Source: Sideroxydans sp. (GTDB lineage Bacteria > Pseudomonadota > Gammaproteobacteria > Burkholderiales > Gallionellaceae). Taken from it: a stretch of 64,000 nt of DNA. A program made the position numbers and the translations under genes. The notes under the pieces were generated by a model. That model was not told the origin of the DNA, ran no database searches, and saw only the letters and a program-made list of their open reading frames with translations. How positions within the stretch are numbered: position 1 is the stretch's first letter; every line of letters begins with the position of its first letter. Positions 55,605-64,000 of the stretch are shown here, in pieces. The stretch is taken from NCBI GenBank assembly GCA_027310725.1, contig DAIDAG010000069.1, positions 1-64,000 of the forward strand. Direction: 5' to 3'.

Positions 55605-58137
55605 GGCTGCGTTCCTGACGGAATTCATTGGTGACTCCAGGATGGTCGGAAGCCAACGTTACCTCGCCGCTGCTACCGTCCAGCCACAGCAAGGCGCCGT
55701 CGGCAATGAGACGGGTCGCATCAGGTAAAACGACTGCCGGAATGCCCGCTTCGCGTGCCTGACATGCACTGTGTGCGAGCAATCCGCCGACTTCGACGAT
55801 GAGGCCAGCAACCATCCTGAACAAGGGTGCGAGGCCGAGATTGGCAGCGCGCAAAACAAGAATCTCGTCGCCCGAAAACTGGCCGGCGAGCAGGGCCGCG
55901 CCGTCGGTGTCCGCATCGACAACACGTGCAACGCCGCGCACCTGCCCTGCCGACAGACCAGCACCGCGCCACAGAGAGCCGTGCGCGAGTTCCGGCAGCT
56001 GTCCGAGGGCATGCAGACGGGAACCAAAGATCACGCTAGGCAGCCGCCGCTGGCGTAGCGCCTGCCGTGCCAGTTCGCGTTCCTCGTTCCGCCGCTGGGC
56101 CAGGAGCAGCAGATGCTGCGGTTCGCGCAACGTGCGCCGCAACTCGTCCGGCCGCAACTGGAAGATGAACTCGGCATTCCAGCCCAGACACCTCGCCAAG
56201 TGCAGCAGCGCAGTGCGGATTTCGCCGTGGCCGACGGTGTAGTGGTGTTTGATAGTTTCGCGCAGCGGCAATAGTTGCTGCGCAAAATCAAGGTCGGCGC
56301 GCAGCTGGGTGCGCTGGTCAGGACTTGCGCCCAGCGCAATCAACCGGGTTTCGAGACTCTGCTCGGCGGCTTGACGGCGCGCCACCTGTTGCGCAAAGTC
56401 AGCGGCCGGATGACGACCGGAAGCGTGTAACTCGTGCAGCATGGCGTCGAGTTTGTCCGGACACTCTGACAGCCGCGGCTCGCTCAGTTCCAATTCGTTG
56501 TCGGCACTGTGTCCGTACGCGGCAAGAAATTCGGCACGCGCCAAGCGACCATCGCCGAGCGTTTCGAGCCATAGGCACTGACGCGTCACCAGACTGCCCG
56601 GGAGCGCTGCCAGCAGTGCCGCGCACAGATGTTCGCCTTCGTCGCCAAACCACCGCAGCAGCCCCGTACGCAGGCGGCCGGCAAAGTAGAAACCAAGGCG
56701 GGCAGCGATGACGAACTCGACGCAGGGTCCGCGGCGCAGTTGACTGATCAGGCGAGTAATCGCAGTCACCGTCGCGCTGGGCGACAGTGTGTGCCATTCT
56801 GGTTTTGCCAGGCGCAGCCCCGGTTCAATGTCGCAGGCAAAACGTTGTAAAAAATTCTCTGCCGCGGCGCCAAGCTGCGCGCGGAATGCCGCTGCCTGCG
56901 GCTGTGCGTCGGCTTCCCCGTAGAGTTTGAGTTCCGGATAGTTGGCCAGTTCGGGCTGCGCGAGCACACGGGCCAGGTAGTGATCAACCGGTGGCGCGAT
57001 GCCATAGTTGAAAGTGGCGGCGTCCACTTCAAGGTTGAAATAGGGCTGGCCAACAACCAATTCGTACAGATGCTCGACACAGCGCGCGTCGAAACGGTAA
57101 CCGAGGCGCTGGCGACCGACCACGATGGCGCCGTGGCGGCCTGCAAAAAGTCGCCGAAACAGGCCAAAACTCATGGCACTGGGCGTCGGCAGCAGTTCTC
57201 CAACATTACCGTTGCTGAGTACCAATTCATGTCCATGCAAGATTCCCTGTCGGCGCAAACGAGCGAACTTGCGCACCAAGCGCTGCCGTTCGCTACATAT
57301 CAAGGCATCGAGCGGGTTGGTTTCTGTTTTTCGCAGGGCGACAACAGGACGCGACTGAACCACCCAGACTTCCTCTGGGGTGACTGCAAATTCGACGTCC
57401 TGCGGGGTGCCGAAGAAAGCCTCGGCTCGAAGCGCCAAACGGGTGACGGCCGCCGCTTGGCGAGGCGACAGACACGGAACCAGTACCCGCTCCGGCGACA
57501 CTGGAGATTCTCCGCAGGGACCCAGTTCAGTCGTTTTAGCGACGACCGTCCGGCCGAGGAGCTTGCCGTGCCGGGAAAGCTGAAAACTGTCGGCTGCCAC
57601 CCGGCCGGAGGCAAGCGGCTCGGCAAGTCCCCAGACGGCGTTGATCAGCACCCGGTGACGGTTTGGCGCCAGCGGGTCGCAAGTGTAAGCGACACCAGCG
57701 GCAATCGCCGGGACAAGCTTTTGGATCAGGATGGCCAATGAAAACGCTTCGGCGGCTCCCTGCGCCTTCCGGTAATGACGCGCTGCCGGAGTATGCCACG
57801 CAGCAAGACAGTGCTCGATGGCAACCAGCAGCGCAGCCTCACCGTCGACCCCCAAAATACTGCTATAGACGCCTGCGTAACTGGCGCTGACACCATCTTC
57901 ATCCAGCGCTGAACTGCGTACTGCCACAGTCCCGCTACCCAGCGCCCGGTAGGCAGCGAGTACCTCTTCGTGCAAAGCCGATCGCCATTGTGCGGCGGCG
58001 GTAACGCTGATGCAAAAGCCGGGCGCAACGGGGAAACCCGCCTGCAACAACTGGGCCAGTCGCAGGGCCTTGTTGCCGATGCGCGGCCCGTCGTCTGCTG
58101 CCACGTCGCTCAGATAGATGATGTTCTTCACGGTCAT
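55591..58137 (-). CDS. PEP-synthase/PPDK-like protein
   Basis: 848 residues. N-terminal ATP-binding domain (GNKALRLAQLLQAGFPVAPGF; VRSSALDEDGVSASYAGVYSS; QKLVPAIAAGVAYTCDP; DVEFAVTPEEVWVVQSRPV) and a C-terminal phosphohistidine domain with GGLLAHSACQAREAGIPAVV near residue 790. The central 400 residues are poorly conserved and there is no PEP-binding barrel, so it resembles rifampicin phosphotransferase-like enzymes more than true PEP synthase. It may phosphorylate or adenylate a small molecule. Start ATG 58137. Confidence 0.85.
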   Translation of the reverse strand: MTVKNIIYLSDVAADDGPRIGNKALRLAQLLQAGFPVAPGFCISVTAAAQWRSALHEEVLAAYRALGSGTVAVRSSALDEDGVSASYAGVYSSILGVDGEAALLVAIEHCLAAWHTPAARHYRKAQGAAEAFSLAILIQKLVPAIAAGVAYTCDPLAPNRHRVLINAVWGLAEPLASGRVAADSFQLSRHGKLLGRTVVAKTTELGPCGESPVSPERVLVPCLSPRQAAAVTRLALRAEAFFGTPQDVEFAVTPEEVWVVQSRPVVALRKTETNPLDALICSERQRLVRKFARLRRQGILHGHELVLSNGNVGELLPTPSAMSFGLFRRLFAGRHGAIVVGRQRLGYRFDARCVEHLYELVVGQPYFNLEVDAATFNYGIAPPVDHYLARVLAQPELANYPELKLYGEADAQPQAAAFRAQLGAAAENFLQRFACDIEPGLRLAKPEWHTLSPSATVTAITRLISQLRRGPCVEFVIAARLGFYFAGRLRTGLLRWFGDEGEHLCAALLAALPGSLVTRQCLWLETLGDGRLARAEFLAAYGHSADNELELSEPRLSECPDKLDAMLHELHASGRHPAADFAQQVARRQAAEQSLETRLIALGASPDQRTQLRADLDFAQQLLPLRETIKHHYTVGHGEIRTALLHLARCLGWNAEFIFQLRPDELRRTLREPQHLLLLAQRRNEERELARQALRQRRLPSVIFGSRLHALGQLPELAHGSLWRGAGLSAGQVRGVARVVDADTDGAALLAGQFSGDEILVLRAANLGLAPLFRMVAGLIVEVGGLLAHSACQAREAGIPAVVLPDATRLIADGALLWLDGSSGEVTLASDHPGVTNEFRQERSHAML

Positions 58138-59090
58138 GCAGCCAGTTCCGCTCCGGCAACCAGTCCATCGTCGCGCGCAATCCGAGCGCCGCTCCACTGT
58201 TCCTTGAGCGACAACCATTCGGCAGCAAAGCCAGACACATCATTGTCGCCGGCGAGGACATGATTGAGCACCCGGCGATAAAAACCGACGATATCGACTA
58301 TCAGTGAGGCTGAGCGTTCACGGCCGGGTATCTTGAAACGCTCGACGCCCATTGCGACGTATTCCGGCAACTCCCAAAGCAGGAGTTCGGGGCTGGTTTT
58401 GAGGTGCGGTGCTTCTGGGTGCAAATGAGCGCCGGCATGTAACTCCCACTGGGCGCGACAGATGCGGAAGCAACTGCCGCCACGCGAAGCCGAGCCTACG
58501 AAATGGTCTTTCGCCTGATCATCGTGGAAATGTTTGACGTGGAAATAACTGCTCGAATAACAGCGTCCTGGGCAAATACGTCCACGGTGCGTGGTCTGGA
58601 ACATGAACGCTTCCAGTTTCATCGGGCTGGCGGCGCGTATTTCCGCTGCCTCGGCAACACCCCAGCGGTAAGGCAGGACAACGTAGTCGGCACCGATGGC
58701 GTCGTAAAATCTGACATCGTCGATATTGAAGACGCCGGCAGTGACGCTGACATGAATGTCGAGATTCGGGCAGCGCTGGCGCACGAGGGGGATCAGGCCG
58801 GGGTCGCAGATCATCACCCCGCCTGCTCCCCAGGCGGCAAAGTCGTCCACCTTGGCGAGAAAGGCGTCAACCTCGCTTGGCGCCGGCATGACGTTGATCG
58901 CGATACGCACATCCTTGTTCATGGCTGAAGCGTGCGCAATCAGTTCTCTAATTTCCCCGTCATCGAGCTCGTCGCTGGCTGGCCGCCTACTCCAACCGCG
59001 CGGACCGACGTAGACCGAGTCAGCGCCGCTCTCGAGAGACAATACGGCCATTTCAAGGGTGCCACCGGGGGCCATTAGTATGCTCATCAT
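58134..59090 (-). CDS. U32-family protein, UbiU-like (copy 1)
   Basis: 318 residues, U32 barrel. Opens LMAPGGTLEMA and YVGPRGWSRR. Cys173, Cys177, Cys207 and Cys211 in CPGRC and CFRIC, separated by SASRGG, form a likely iron-sulfur site; the CPGxC form is shared with copies 2 and 4. U32 proteins of this type are anaerobic hydroxylases or RNA-modification enzymes. Substrate unknown. Confidence 0.85.
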   Translation of the reverse strand: MMSILMAPGGTLEMAVLSLESGADSVYVGPRGWSRRPASDELDDGEIRELIAHASAMNKDVRIAINVMPAPSEVDAFLAKVDDFAAWGAGGVMICDPGLIPLVRQRCPNLDIHVSVTAGVFNIDDVRFYDAIGADYVVLPYRWGVAEAAEIRAASPMKLEAFMFQTTHRGRICPGRCYSSSYFHVKHFHDDQAKDHFVGSASRGGSCFRICRAQWELHAGAHLHPEAPHLKTSPELLLWELPEYVAMGVERFKIPGRERSASLIVDIVGFYRRVLNHVLAGDNDVSGFAAEWLSLKEQWSGARIARDDGLVAGAELAA

Positions 59091-59099
59091 TCACCTCTT

Positions 59100-60029
59100 C
59101 TAAAGAAAGCCGGCGGCGAATACGCCATCGGGGAATTCGCTTTCGCCCAGGCAGTGCGCCAGCTTGAGCAGATCGGTTTGCATCGCGCTGTCCCAGACAT
59201 GAGGAATACGGGTCAGCCATTTGGTGCGCAGGGCCTGTCCGCCTGCATTGTTTGCGACGGTACCGGTAACCGCATGCCATGCACCGGCATCGTCGCGCAG
59301 GATGCGCACTGCCGCAGACGCCGCTCGCGCAAAGCCGAGCACCAGATCCGGCTCTGCATCGAGCAGCGCATCCGAAAAAACAAAGAAAGTCGAAGGTACT
59401 GTGCGCATCCCCAGTACCGGCAGCAAATCGAGCAGGTCGCAGACTTCAACATAGTCGCCACTGGCGACCAGGACCGGTATTTGATGCCAGTAAAGCAGTG
59501 CAGCATCCACTCTGCCGTCGGCAAGCAGTTCGCGCAGGGCGGTTTTGGAACCGGCATCGACGCGCGTACAGGCGGTCTCCGGATCGAAGCCATGCAATTG
59601 TCGGCAAGCGGCACGCAGCAGCAGCCAGTTCTTGTCGTCTGGATGAACGACGCCGATGCGTCGACCGGGCAACTCTGACAATTCCGCGAGACTGCCGCGC
59701 CGAGCCAGCAGACCGCCAAAGATAGCGCCATAAGGTACTGCTGCCGCCAGCGCAATGCCGGCCCGACGGCAGCGCGCAATGGACAGCCAATCGGTATCGA
59801 CGACGTCAGCGGTTGCGGCAGCCAAGCAGGCTTCAGTTGCCTGTAGACCGGCGCGCATCTGATCGCCGGCCAGTTCGATCCGCAGCCGAAAACCGTTGGC
59901 ATGATCGAGAGCATGCAGGGCGATGGTGCGCATCAGCCAGCGCCCGCTGCCACTGGCTTCGAAACCGGCACGCAGCAGAGGTAAGGCCGGAAATTGCTCG
60001 ACGCAGCCGTTCATCGTTTCACGCGGCAT
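59100..60029 (-). CDS. Substrate-binding-protein-like (NMT1/SsuA fold), no signal peptide
   Basis: 309 residues: two-lobe ABC-binding fold (RIGVVHPDDKNWLLLRAACRQLHGFDPE; ELLADGRVDAALLYWHQIP) of the NMT1/THI5/SsuA class. The N-terminus has no signal peptide, so it probably acts in the cytoplasm, either as an enzyme or as a carrier. Starts at ATG 60029 or 60014. Encoded between U32 copies 1 and 2. Confidence 0.7.
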   Translation of the reverse strand: MPRETMNGCVEQFPALPLLRAGFEASGSGRWLMRTIALHALDHANGFRLRIELAGDQMRAGLQATEACLAAATADVVDTDWLSIARCRRAGIALAAAVPYGAIFGGLLARRGSLAELSELPGRRIGVVHPDDKNWLLLRAACRQLHGFDPETACTRVDAGSKTALRELLADGRVDAALLYWHQIPVLVASGDYVEVCDLLDLLPVLGMRTVPSTFFVFSDALLDAEPDLVLGFARAASAAVRILRDDAGAWHAVTGTVANNAGGQALRTKWLTRIPHVWDSAMQTDLLKLAHCLGESEFPDGVFAAGFL

Positions 60030-60975
60030 AACTGGCGGCGCGATCCATTAGTGTATCGACTCGTTTGCTCTTTTCGCTCACCCAGCGGGCGCGCAGTTCA
60101 GCCAGTTCCCCGGCGTAGTCGTCGAGGTTGTCGGCGTCGGCCAGCACGCTGTCGATCACCTTGCGGTAAAAACGCACCAGATCACGGATCATCGGTACTG
60201 GTCGTTCACGACCGGAAAGCTTGAAGCAGGTCACGCCTTCGGCGACGAAACGCGGCAACTGTTCAAGCATCAGCCGGGCATCGCGGCGCAACTTGAGGTC
60301 GATGGGCACGGCGTCGGCCGGGCCGAATTGCCAAGCCGCCTGGCAAACACGGTAACATTCCTTGGCGCCGCGGTTGGCGCTGCCGTGAAATGAATTCTGG
60401 TCTTCCACTTCCAGCCATTCGCGAAAACGCAGGTAGCTGCTCATGATGCATTTGCCGGGACATATCTTGCCGGTCTGAACCGTCTCGAACAGGAACACTT
60501 CAAGCGCGATGTCGCTCGCTGTGCGGGCGGCTGCGATCTCCGCTACATCCCAGCGGTAGGGCAGAATGATGGTGTCGGCACCGAGCGATCGGTAGAAGTC
60601 GGTGTCGCGGGCGTTACTGATGCCGCTGCCGATGCTGACGTGAAGTGTCGTTTCCGGCAGCAAGCGGCGCAGCGCGCCGAGCGCGCCGACATCAGTCACG
60701 ACAAAACCGGCGGCACCAAAACCGGCATACATCTGCGCTTTAGCGAGAAAGCGTGGCATCTCGAATGGGCTCGGATAGGTGTTGAGTACAACCAGCAGTT
60801 CGCGGCCATTCGCCTGGGCGTAATTGATCGCCGCCTTGATGTCCGCGTCGTTCATTTCCGATTCGTAAGGTCTCCGTGAAAAACCCAGCGGACCGACATA
60901 AACGACATCGGCACCTTCGTCGATGGCCGTGCAAGCCATCTCCAGAGAACCGCCCGGTGCCAGCAGCCGGACCAT
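60019..60975 (-). CDS. U32-family protein, UbiU-like (copy 2)
   Basis: 318 residues. LLAPGGSLEMA and YVGPLGFSRR; Cys172, Cys176, Cys207, Cys211 (CPGKC and CYRVC). Related to copies 1 and 4. Start at ATG 60975, one base after the copy 3 stop; a longer upstream frame reads through copy 3 and is a shadow. Confidence 0.86.
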   Translation of the reverse strand: MVRLLAPGGSLEMACTAIDEGADVVYVGPLGFSRRPYESEMNDADIKAAINYAQANGRELLVVLNTYPSPFEMPRFLAKAQMYAGFGAAGFVVTDVGALGALRRLLPETTLHVSIGSGISNARDTDFYRSLGADTIILPYRWDVAEIAAARTASDIALEVFLFETVQTGKICPGKCIMSSYLRFREWLEVEDQNSFHGSANRGAKECYRVCQAAWQFGPADAVPIDLKLRRDARLMLEQLPRFVAEGVTCFKLSGRERPVPMIRDLVRFYRKVIDSVLADADNLDDYAGELAELRARWVSEKSKRVDTLMDRAASYAA

Positions 60976-60976
60976 C

Positions 60977-61915
60977 TCAGATTCTCCCGAAATAGCGCTG
61001 ACCGGCGCCTTCGAAGTAGTAGCCGTTGCACAGCCCTTCGTGTGACAACGTGCCGAGTTCGGCCAGCCATGGTGCGCAGTCGGCGGCAGCCTCGCCGGCG
61101 AACGCGCGCTCCAGCGCCGCACGGTAGATATGGCCGACCTTGGAGGCATAACCTTCGGCTTCACCCTTGTTCTGTACATAGAAGGCGGTAAACCTTTCAG
61201 AGACCAGTCGGTCGGCGTGTTCAATCAGGCAGAGATCCTTGCCTGACAAGGTCATCCGTCCCGTGTCCTTGAGCGACCAGTCGTTGCTACTGCCGTCATT
61301 GCGGCCGCGTTTGAGCCAGTGATCTTCGAGGCAGGGAAAGGTGCATTTGCCTTCACCACACGCTTTGGCGCCCTCGGTATGCTCCAAGATGAAACAGGTC
61401 TCTGAGATGACCAGCGGAATCTTGCCGTGCACCGGCAGCAGCACCTCGATCGGCGTGTTGTCGGCGATGTAGGTGATTTCCTTGAGCGACAGTTCGGGGT
61501 TGGGATAAACACGGGTAACGCCGTACTCCTTGAGTACTTTTGCCGTCTCATGGGTATAGAGATTGCCGAACACACCGAGGTGAACCGGGATCGTGTTTTG
61601 TTTCTGTTGCAGGACCCGCAACAGGCCAAGGTTGTGCACCTCGAAAGCATCGAAAGGCAGTTCCAGTGCCGTATCGATCAGATCTTCAACCCACGGCATG
61701 TCGTGATTGCTCGGTACCGCGTAGAGCCTCAGATAAGCCTTCTGTCCACGCGACTTGACCATATCGAGGCCAGCTTTCAGCTGTTTCGCATTTGAGCTGA
61801 AGTTGTTGGGATACTCGGGGCACGAAAAGTCACCAAGGTAGATCGCATCGTAGGCCGAAAAATCGCCATTCCTGAGTTTTTTGATGTTGCAGACGTCGGT
61901 CGAAAGTTCAAACAT
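60977..61915 (-). CDS. U32-family protein, UbiV-like (copy 3)
   Basis: 312 residues of a different U32 branch: YLGDFSCPEYPNNF, AFEVHNLGLLRVL, GVFGNLYT, LLPVHGKIPLVISETCFILEH, CGEGKCTFPC. Cys32, Cys174, Cys191 and Cys195 match the spacing of the UbiV iron-sulfur ligands (from memory: 39, 180, 193, 197). Partner-like to copies 1, 2 and 4, as UbiV is to UbiU. AAGGAG precedes the ATG. Confidence 0.85.
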   Translation of the reverse strand: MFELSTDVCNIKKLRNGDFSAYDAIYLGDFSCPEYPNNFSSNAKQLKAGLDMVKSRGQKAYLRLYAVPSNHDMPWVEDLIDTALELPFDAFEVHNLGLLRVLQQKQNTIPVHLGVFGNLYTHETAKVLKEYGVTRVYPNPELSLKEITYIADNTPIEVLLPVHGKIPLVISETCFILEHTEGAKACGEGKCTFPCLEDHWLKRGRNDGSSNDWSLKDTGRMTLSGKDLCLIEHADRLVSERFTAFYVQNKGEAEGYASKVGHIYRAALERAFAGEAAADCAPWLAELGTLSHEGLCNGYYFEGAGQRYFGRI

Positions 61916-61927
61916 GGGTGTCTCCTT

Positions 61928-62908
61928 TTAAAGTGTAGCGACGAGTGCGCCGCGGGATTCTTTTTCAGCTTCGGAAATGAGCCGGTTGTCGCGCTTGCCG
62001 CGTTCCGTGCCCCAACGGGCACGCAGGACTTCCAGCTCGCCTGCAAAGGAACTCAGATCGGGGTGGTCGCTGTCTTGAATGCGATCCAGCGCGCGCCTGT
62101 AAACGCGAACGATGTCGCGGACCAGGTTCGCCGAGCGATCGCGTCCGGGCACCTTCAGGCAATCGACTCCGGCTGCAATATAGGCAGGCAGTTCGCCGAG
62201 CCAGAGAGCAGGGTTGGATTTGATCGTCATTGGCTGCTGATAGCCGGTGTCATTGACCTTGAAATCCCATTCGGTCTGGCAGACACGCAGGCAGTCGCCC
62301 CCGCGCGAAGCGGAGCCGAAAAAATGATCCTTGCCGTTGGCATCGAGCCAGCGGCGGAAGCTGAAGTAGCTGCTCATCATGCATTTGCCCGGACATATCT
62401 TCCCGCCCGATGGGGTCTTGAACAGAAAGACTTCGATACCGACCCCGCTTTCGCGCTTGATCTTCTGGATTTCCTCGACGCTCAGCCGGTAAGGCAGGAC
62501 AACGTAACTGGCACCAATGTCTCGCAGGAAATTGACGTCCTCGTAGTTGGTGATGCCACAACCGACGCTGGTATGGATGTGAACCTCGGGCAGCATCTGG
62601 CGCACCAGACGCATGGCACCGATATCGCTGATCATGAAGCCGCGCGCACCCCACTCGGCATAGCGTGCGACGCATTCGACAAACATCGGAAGTTCGGTCG
62701 AACTGGGCAGCGTATTGACGACCACTCGCACCTCTCGACCCAGACGCATGGCGTAGTCGATGGTATGGCGGATTTCGTCTTCATTCAGTTCATCCTGCGC
62801 GCCGCGTCGGCTCCAGCCGATAACGCCGACATAAACAGCGTCGGCGCCCTCGTCGAGTACCGCTTTTGCCATTTCCAGCGTGCCGCCGGGTGCCATCATC
62901 ATGACCAT
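61928..62908 (-). CDS. U32-family protein, UbiU-like (copy 4)
   Basis: 326 residues. MMAPGGTLEMA and YVGVIGWSRR; Cys172, Cys176, Cys206, Cys210 (CPGKC and CLRVC). Start ATG 62908 with AGGAGA upstream. Confidence 0.86.
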   Translation of the reverse strand: MVMMMAPGGTLEMAKAVLDEGADAVYVGVIGWSRRGAQDELNEDEIRHTIDYAMRLGREVRVVVNTLPSSTELPMFVECVARYAEWGARGFMISDIGAMRLVRQMLPEVHIHTSVGCGITNYEDVNFLRDIGASYVVLPYRLSVEEIQKIKRESGVGIEVFLFKTPSGGKICPGKCMMSSYFSFRRWLDANGKDHFFGSASRGGDCLRVCQTEWDFKVNDTGYQQPMTIKSNPALWLGELPAYIAAGVDCLKVPGRDRSANLVRDIVRVYRRALDRIQDSDHPDLSSFAGELEVLRARWGTERGKRDNRLISEAEKESRGALVATL

Positions 62909-62924
62909 CGTTTGTCTCCTGTGT

Positions 62925-64000
62925 TTAGGCGTAAGCCGGGTTTGCAATTTTTGCCATGGCCGATGCCTGAATCTCGGCCAGTGCAGCAAGGAAGCGGGTG
63001 TTGTCAGTCGTTCGACCGATGCTCACCCGGGCAAAACCGGGCAGGCCAAAACGTGCCATGCACTTGACCAGAACGCCACGCGCAGCAAGCGCTTCAACGC
63101 CCTGCGGCCCGATCTGAAAAAGCACGAAATTGGCTTGTGAGGGCGTAAATTCGATGCCCAGCGTGGACAGTCCCCGCTCCAAGTAAGATCGGCCGGCGGC
63201 GTTGTGGGCGATGCTGCGCGCCAGAAACTCGTTGTCATCAAGTGCCGCCAGGGCCGCAGCCTGCGCCAGACTGCTGGTATTGAAGGGCTGACGCAGCGCG
63301 TCAAGTTGAGCAGCAAGTGTCGGTGTGGCTATGCCATAGCCTATGCGCAGTCCGGCAAGACCATAAGCCTTCGACATCGAACGAATGATGAATAGACGCT
63401 GCTCGCCGGAAAACAGGGACGACAGATCGGGCAACTCATCGGCGTCGACAAACTCCCGATACGCCTCATCGAGCAGCAAGCAGGCTTGTTTCGGCAGGGC
63501 AGCCAGCAGGCGCTGCAGATTGGCGCGCGCGAGGACGGTGCCACAAGGGTTGTGCGGTGTAACGACGACGACAAGACGAGTCATCGGAGTGATACGCGCG
63601 ATTAGCGCATCAACATCGCAATTGCCGCCAGGCATGGACACCGTCACCAGCGTCGCCCGGGCGCGCAAGGCCGCCGCGCGATAGGAGGGGAATGCCGGTA
63701 CCGGCAGCAGCATTTCGTCACCGGGCTGCAACAACGCCCGCGCCGCAAGATCGATCAGTTCACTCGCGCCATTGCCGAGTACGATTTGCGAAGGTGCAAC
63801 CGCACAGAACTGTCCTAGGCGGCTGCGCAAGGCGCTGCCGTCCTTGTCTGGATAACGCTGTAGCTGGCGCGTTAGGCGATGGATGGCCGCCACAGCGAGC
63901 GGTGATGGTCCAAGCGGATTCTCGTTGCCCGACAAATCGGCAGGCTCATCGTGCGTGCCAAAATGGGTCAACAGGGAAGCAATCAGTGTTGGATTCGGTT
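62925..64000 (-). CDS. HisC-like aminotransferase (N-terminus outside window)
   Basis: Class I/II PLP enzyme: LSGNENPLGPSP, ILGNGASELIDL, VVTPHNPCGTVL, LLLDEAYREF and the PLP Lys in RSMSKAYGLAGLRIGYG. The frame is open past the window end, so the visible part lacks its first codons; a TTG at 63971 is not needed. Probably histidinol-phosphate or aromatic aminotransferase. First visible gene of the U32 operon, 16 bases before copy 4. Confidence 0.88.
   Translation of the reverse strand, partial: PNPTLIASLLTHFGTHDEPADLSGNENPLGPSPLAVAAIHRLTRQLQRYPDKDGSALRSRLGQFCAVAPSQIVLGNGASELIDLAARALLQPGDEMLLPVPAFPSYRAAALRARATLVTVSMPGGNCDVDALIARITPMTRLVVVVTPHNPCGTVLARANLQRLLAALPKQACLLLDEAYREFVDADELPDLSSLFSGEQRLFIIRSMSKAYGLAGLRIGYGIATPTLAAQLDALRQPFNTSSLAQAAALAALDDNEFLARSIAHNAAGRSYLERGLSTLGIEFTPSQANFVLFQIGPQGVEALAARGVLVKCMARFGLPGFARVSIGRTTDNTRFLAALAEIQASAMAKIANPAYA

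Noticed and set aside
62063-63067. 334-residue plus-strand frame
   Set aside because: Antisense to U32 copy 4 and the aminotransferase; no domain recognised.

Overview
The window reads as chromosomal DNA of a betaproteobacterium. A Nitrosomonadales-type, metal- and sulfur-exposed lineage is my guess from gene content, not from a marker gene. It is dense in metal, metalloid and sulfur stress functions, with no rRNA, tRNA, CRISPR array or intact insertion sequence that I can see.

Layout. 1-7139: a CadR/PbrR-type MerR regulator diverging from a CDF transporter plus CzcC/CzcB/CzcA-type RND efflux operon. 7656-12953 (minus): a bufferin-type operon (DUF2282 peptide, DUF692/MNIO enzyme, DUF2063 partner, DoxX) followed by thioredoxin, CcdA-like, HD-GYP, an unknown and a DUF302 gene. 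13121-15242 (minus): arsM plus a PiT-type transporter. 15349-18404: mercury resistance (merR divergent from merT, merP, merF, merA). 18433-24167 (minus): arsenosugar operon (arsS, peroxiredoxin-like, a TVP38-flavoprotein fusion, two TIGR04283/TIGR04282-type glycosyltransferases, DUF3047), diverging from glutaredoxin and a papain-like hydrolase. 25658-33425: a YHS protein, then a persulfide/sulfide detoxification operon under an ArsR-rhodanese fusion, then a glutamine amidotransferase. 33461-35536: methyltransferase, SHOCT protein, cysteine desulfurase. 35595-38206 (minus): an ECF sigma factor with zinc-type anti-sigma at the end of a five-gene operon, diverging from a methylthioadenosine phosphorylase. 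39218-44221: AraC regulator/AhpD-like pair, then two paralogous TPR proteins flanking a gene broken by an in-frame TGA. 44648-49233: proline iminopeptidase and a complete pqqABCDE set, including a 24-residue pqqA. 49443-54362: MFS exporter, two-component system, FAH-family enzyme. 54396-64000 (minus): an unusual operon with four U32-family proteins, a PEP-synthase-like protein, a substrate-binding-like protein, an SDR, a tautomerase and a HisC-like aminotransferase.

The main result is a shared promoter. The motif TGTAAG-N16-CGACTAA (one copy has CGACCAA) occurs six times, always with a 16-base spacer and always 20-60 bases upstream of a start codon: before the bufferin operon, arsM, arsS, grx, the sigma-factor operon itself and the MTA phosphorylase. 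The ECF sigma factor encoded here is the obvious candidate to read it. This would join copper-type bufferin production, arsenic methylation, arsenosugar synthesis and thiol repair in one regulon. It also suggests that the phosphorylase acts on the arsenic nucleoside made by ArsS.

The second candidate for an undescribed system is the four-U32 operon at 54396-64000. Its U32 proteins keep cysteine quartets of the kind that hold an iron-sulfur cluster in UbiU and UbiV.
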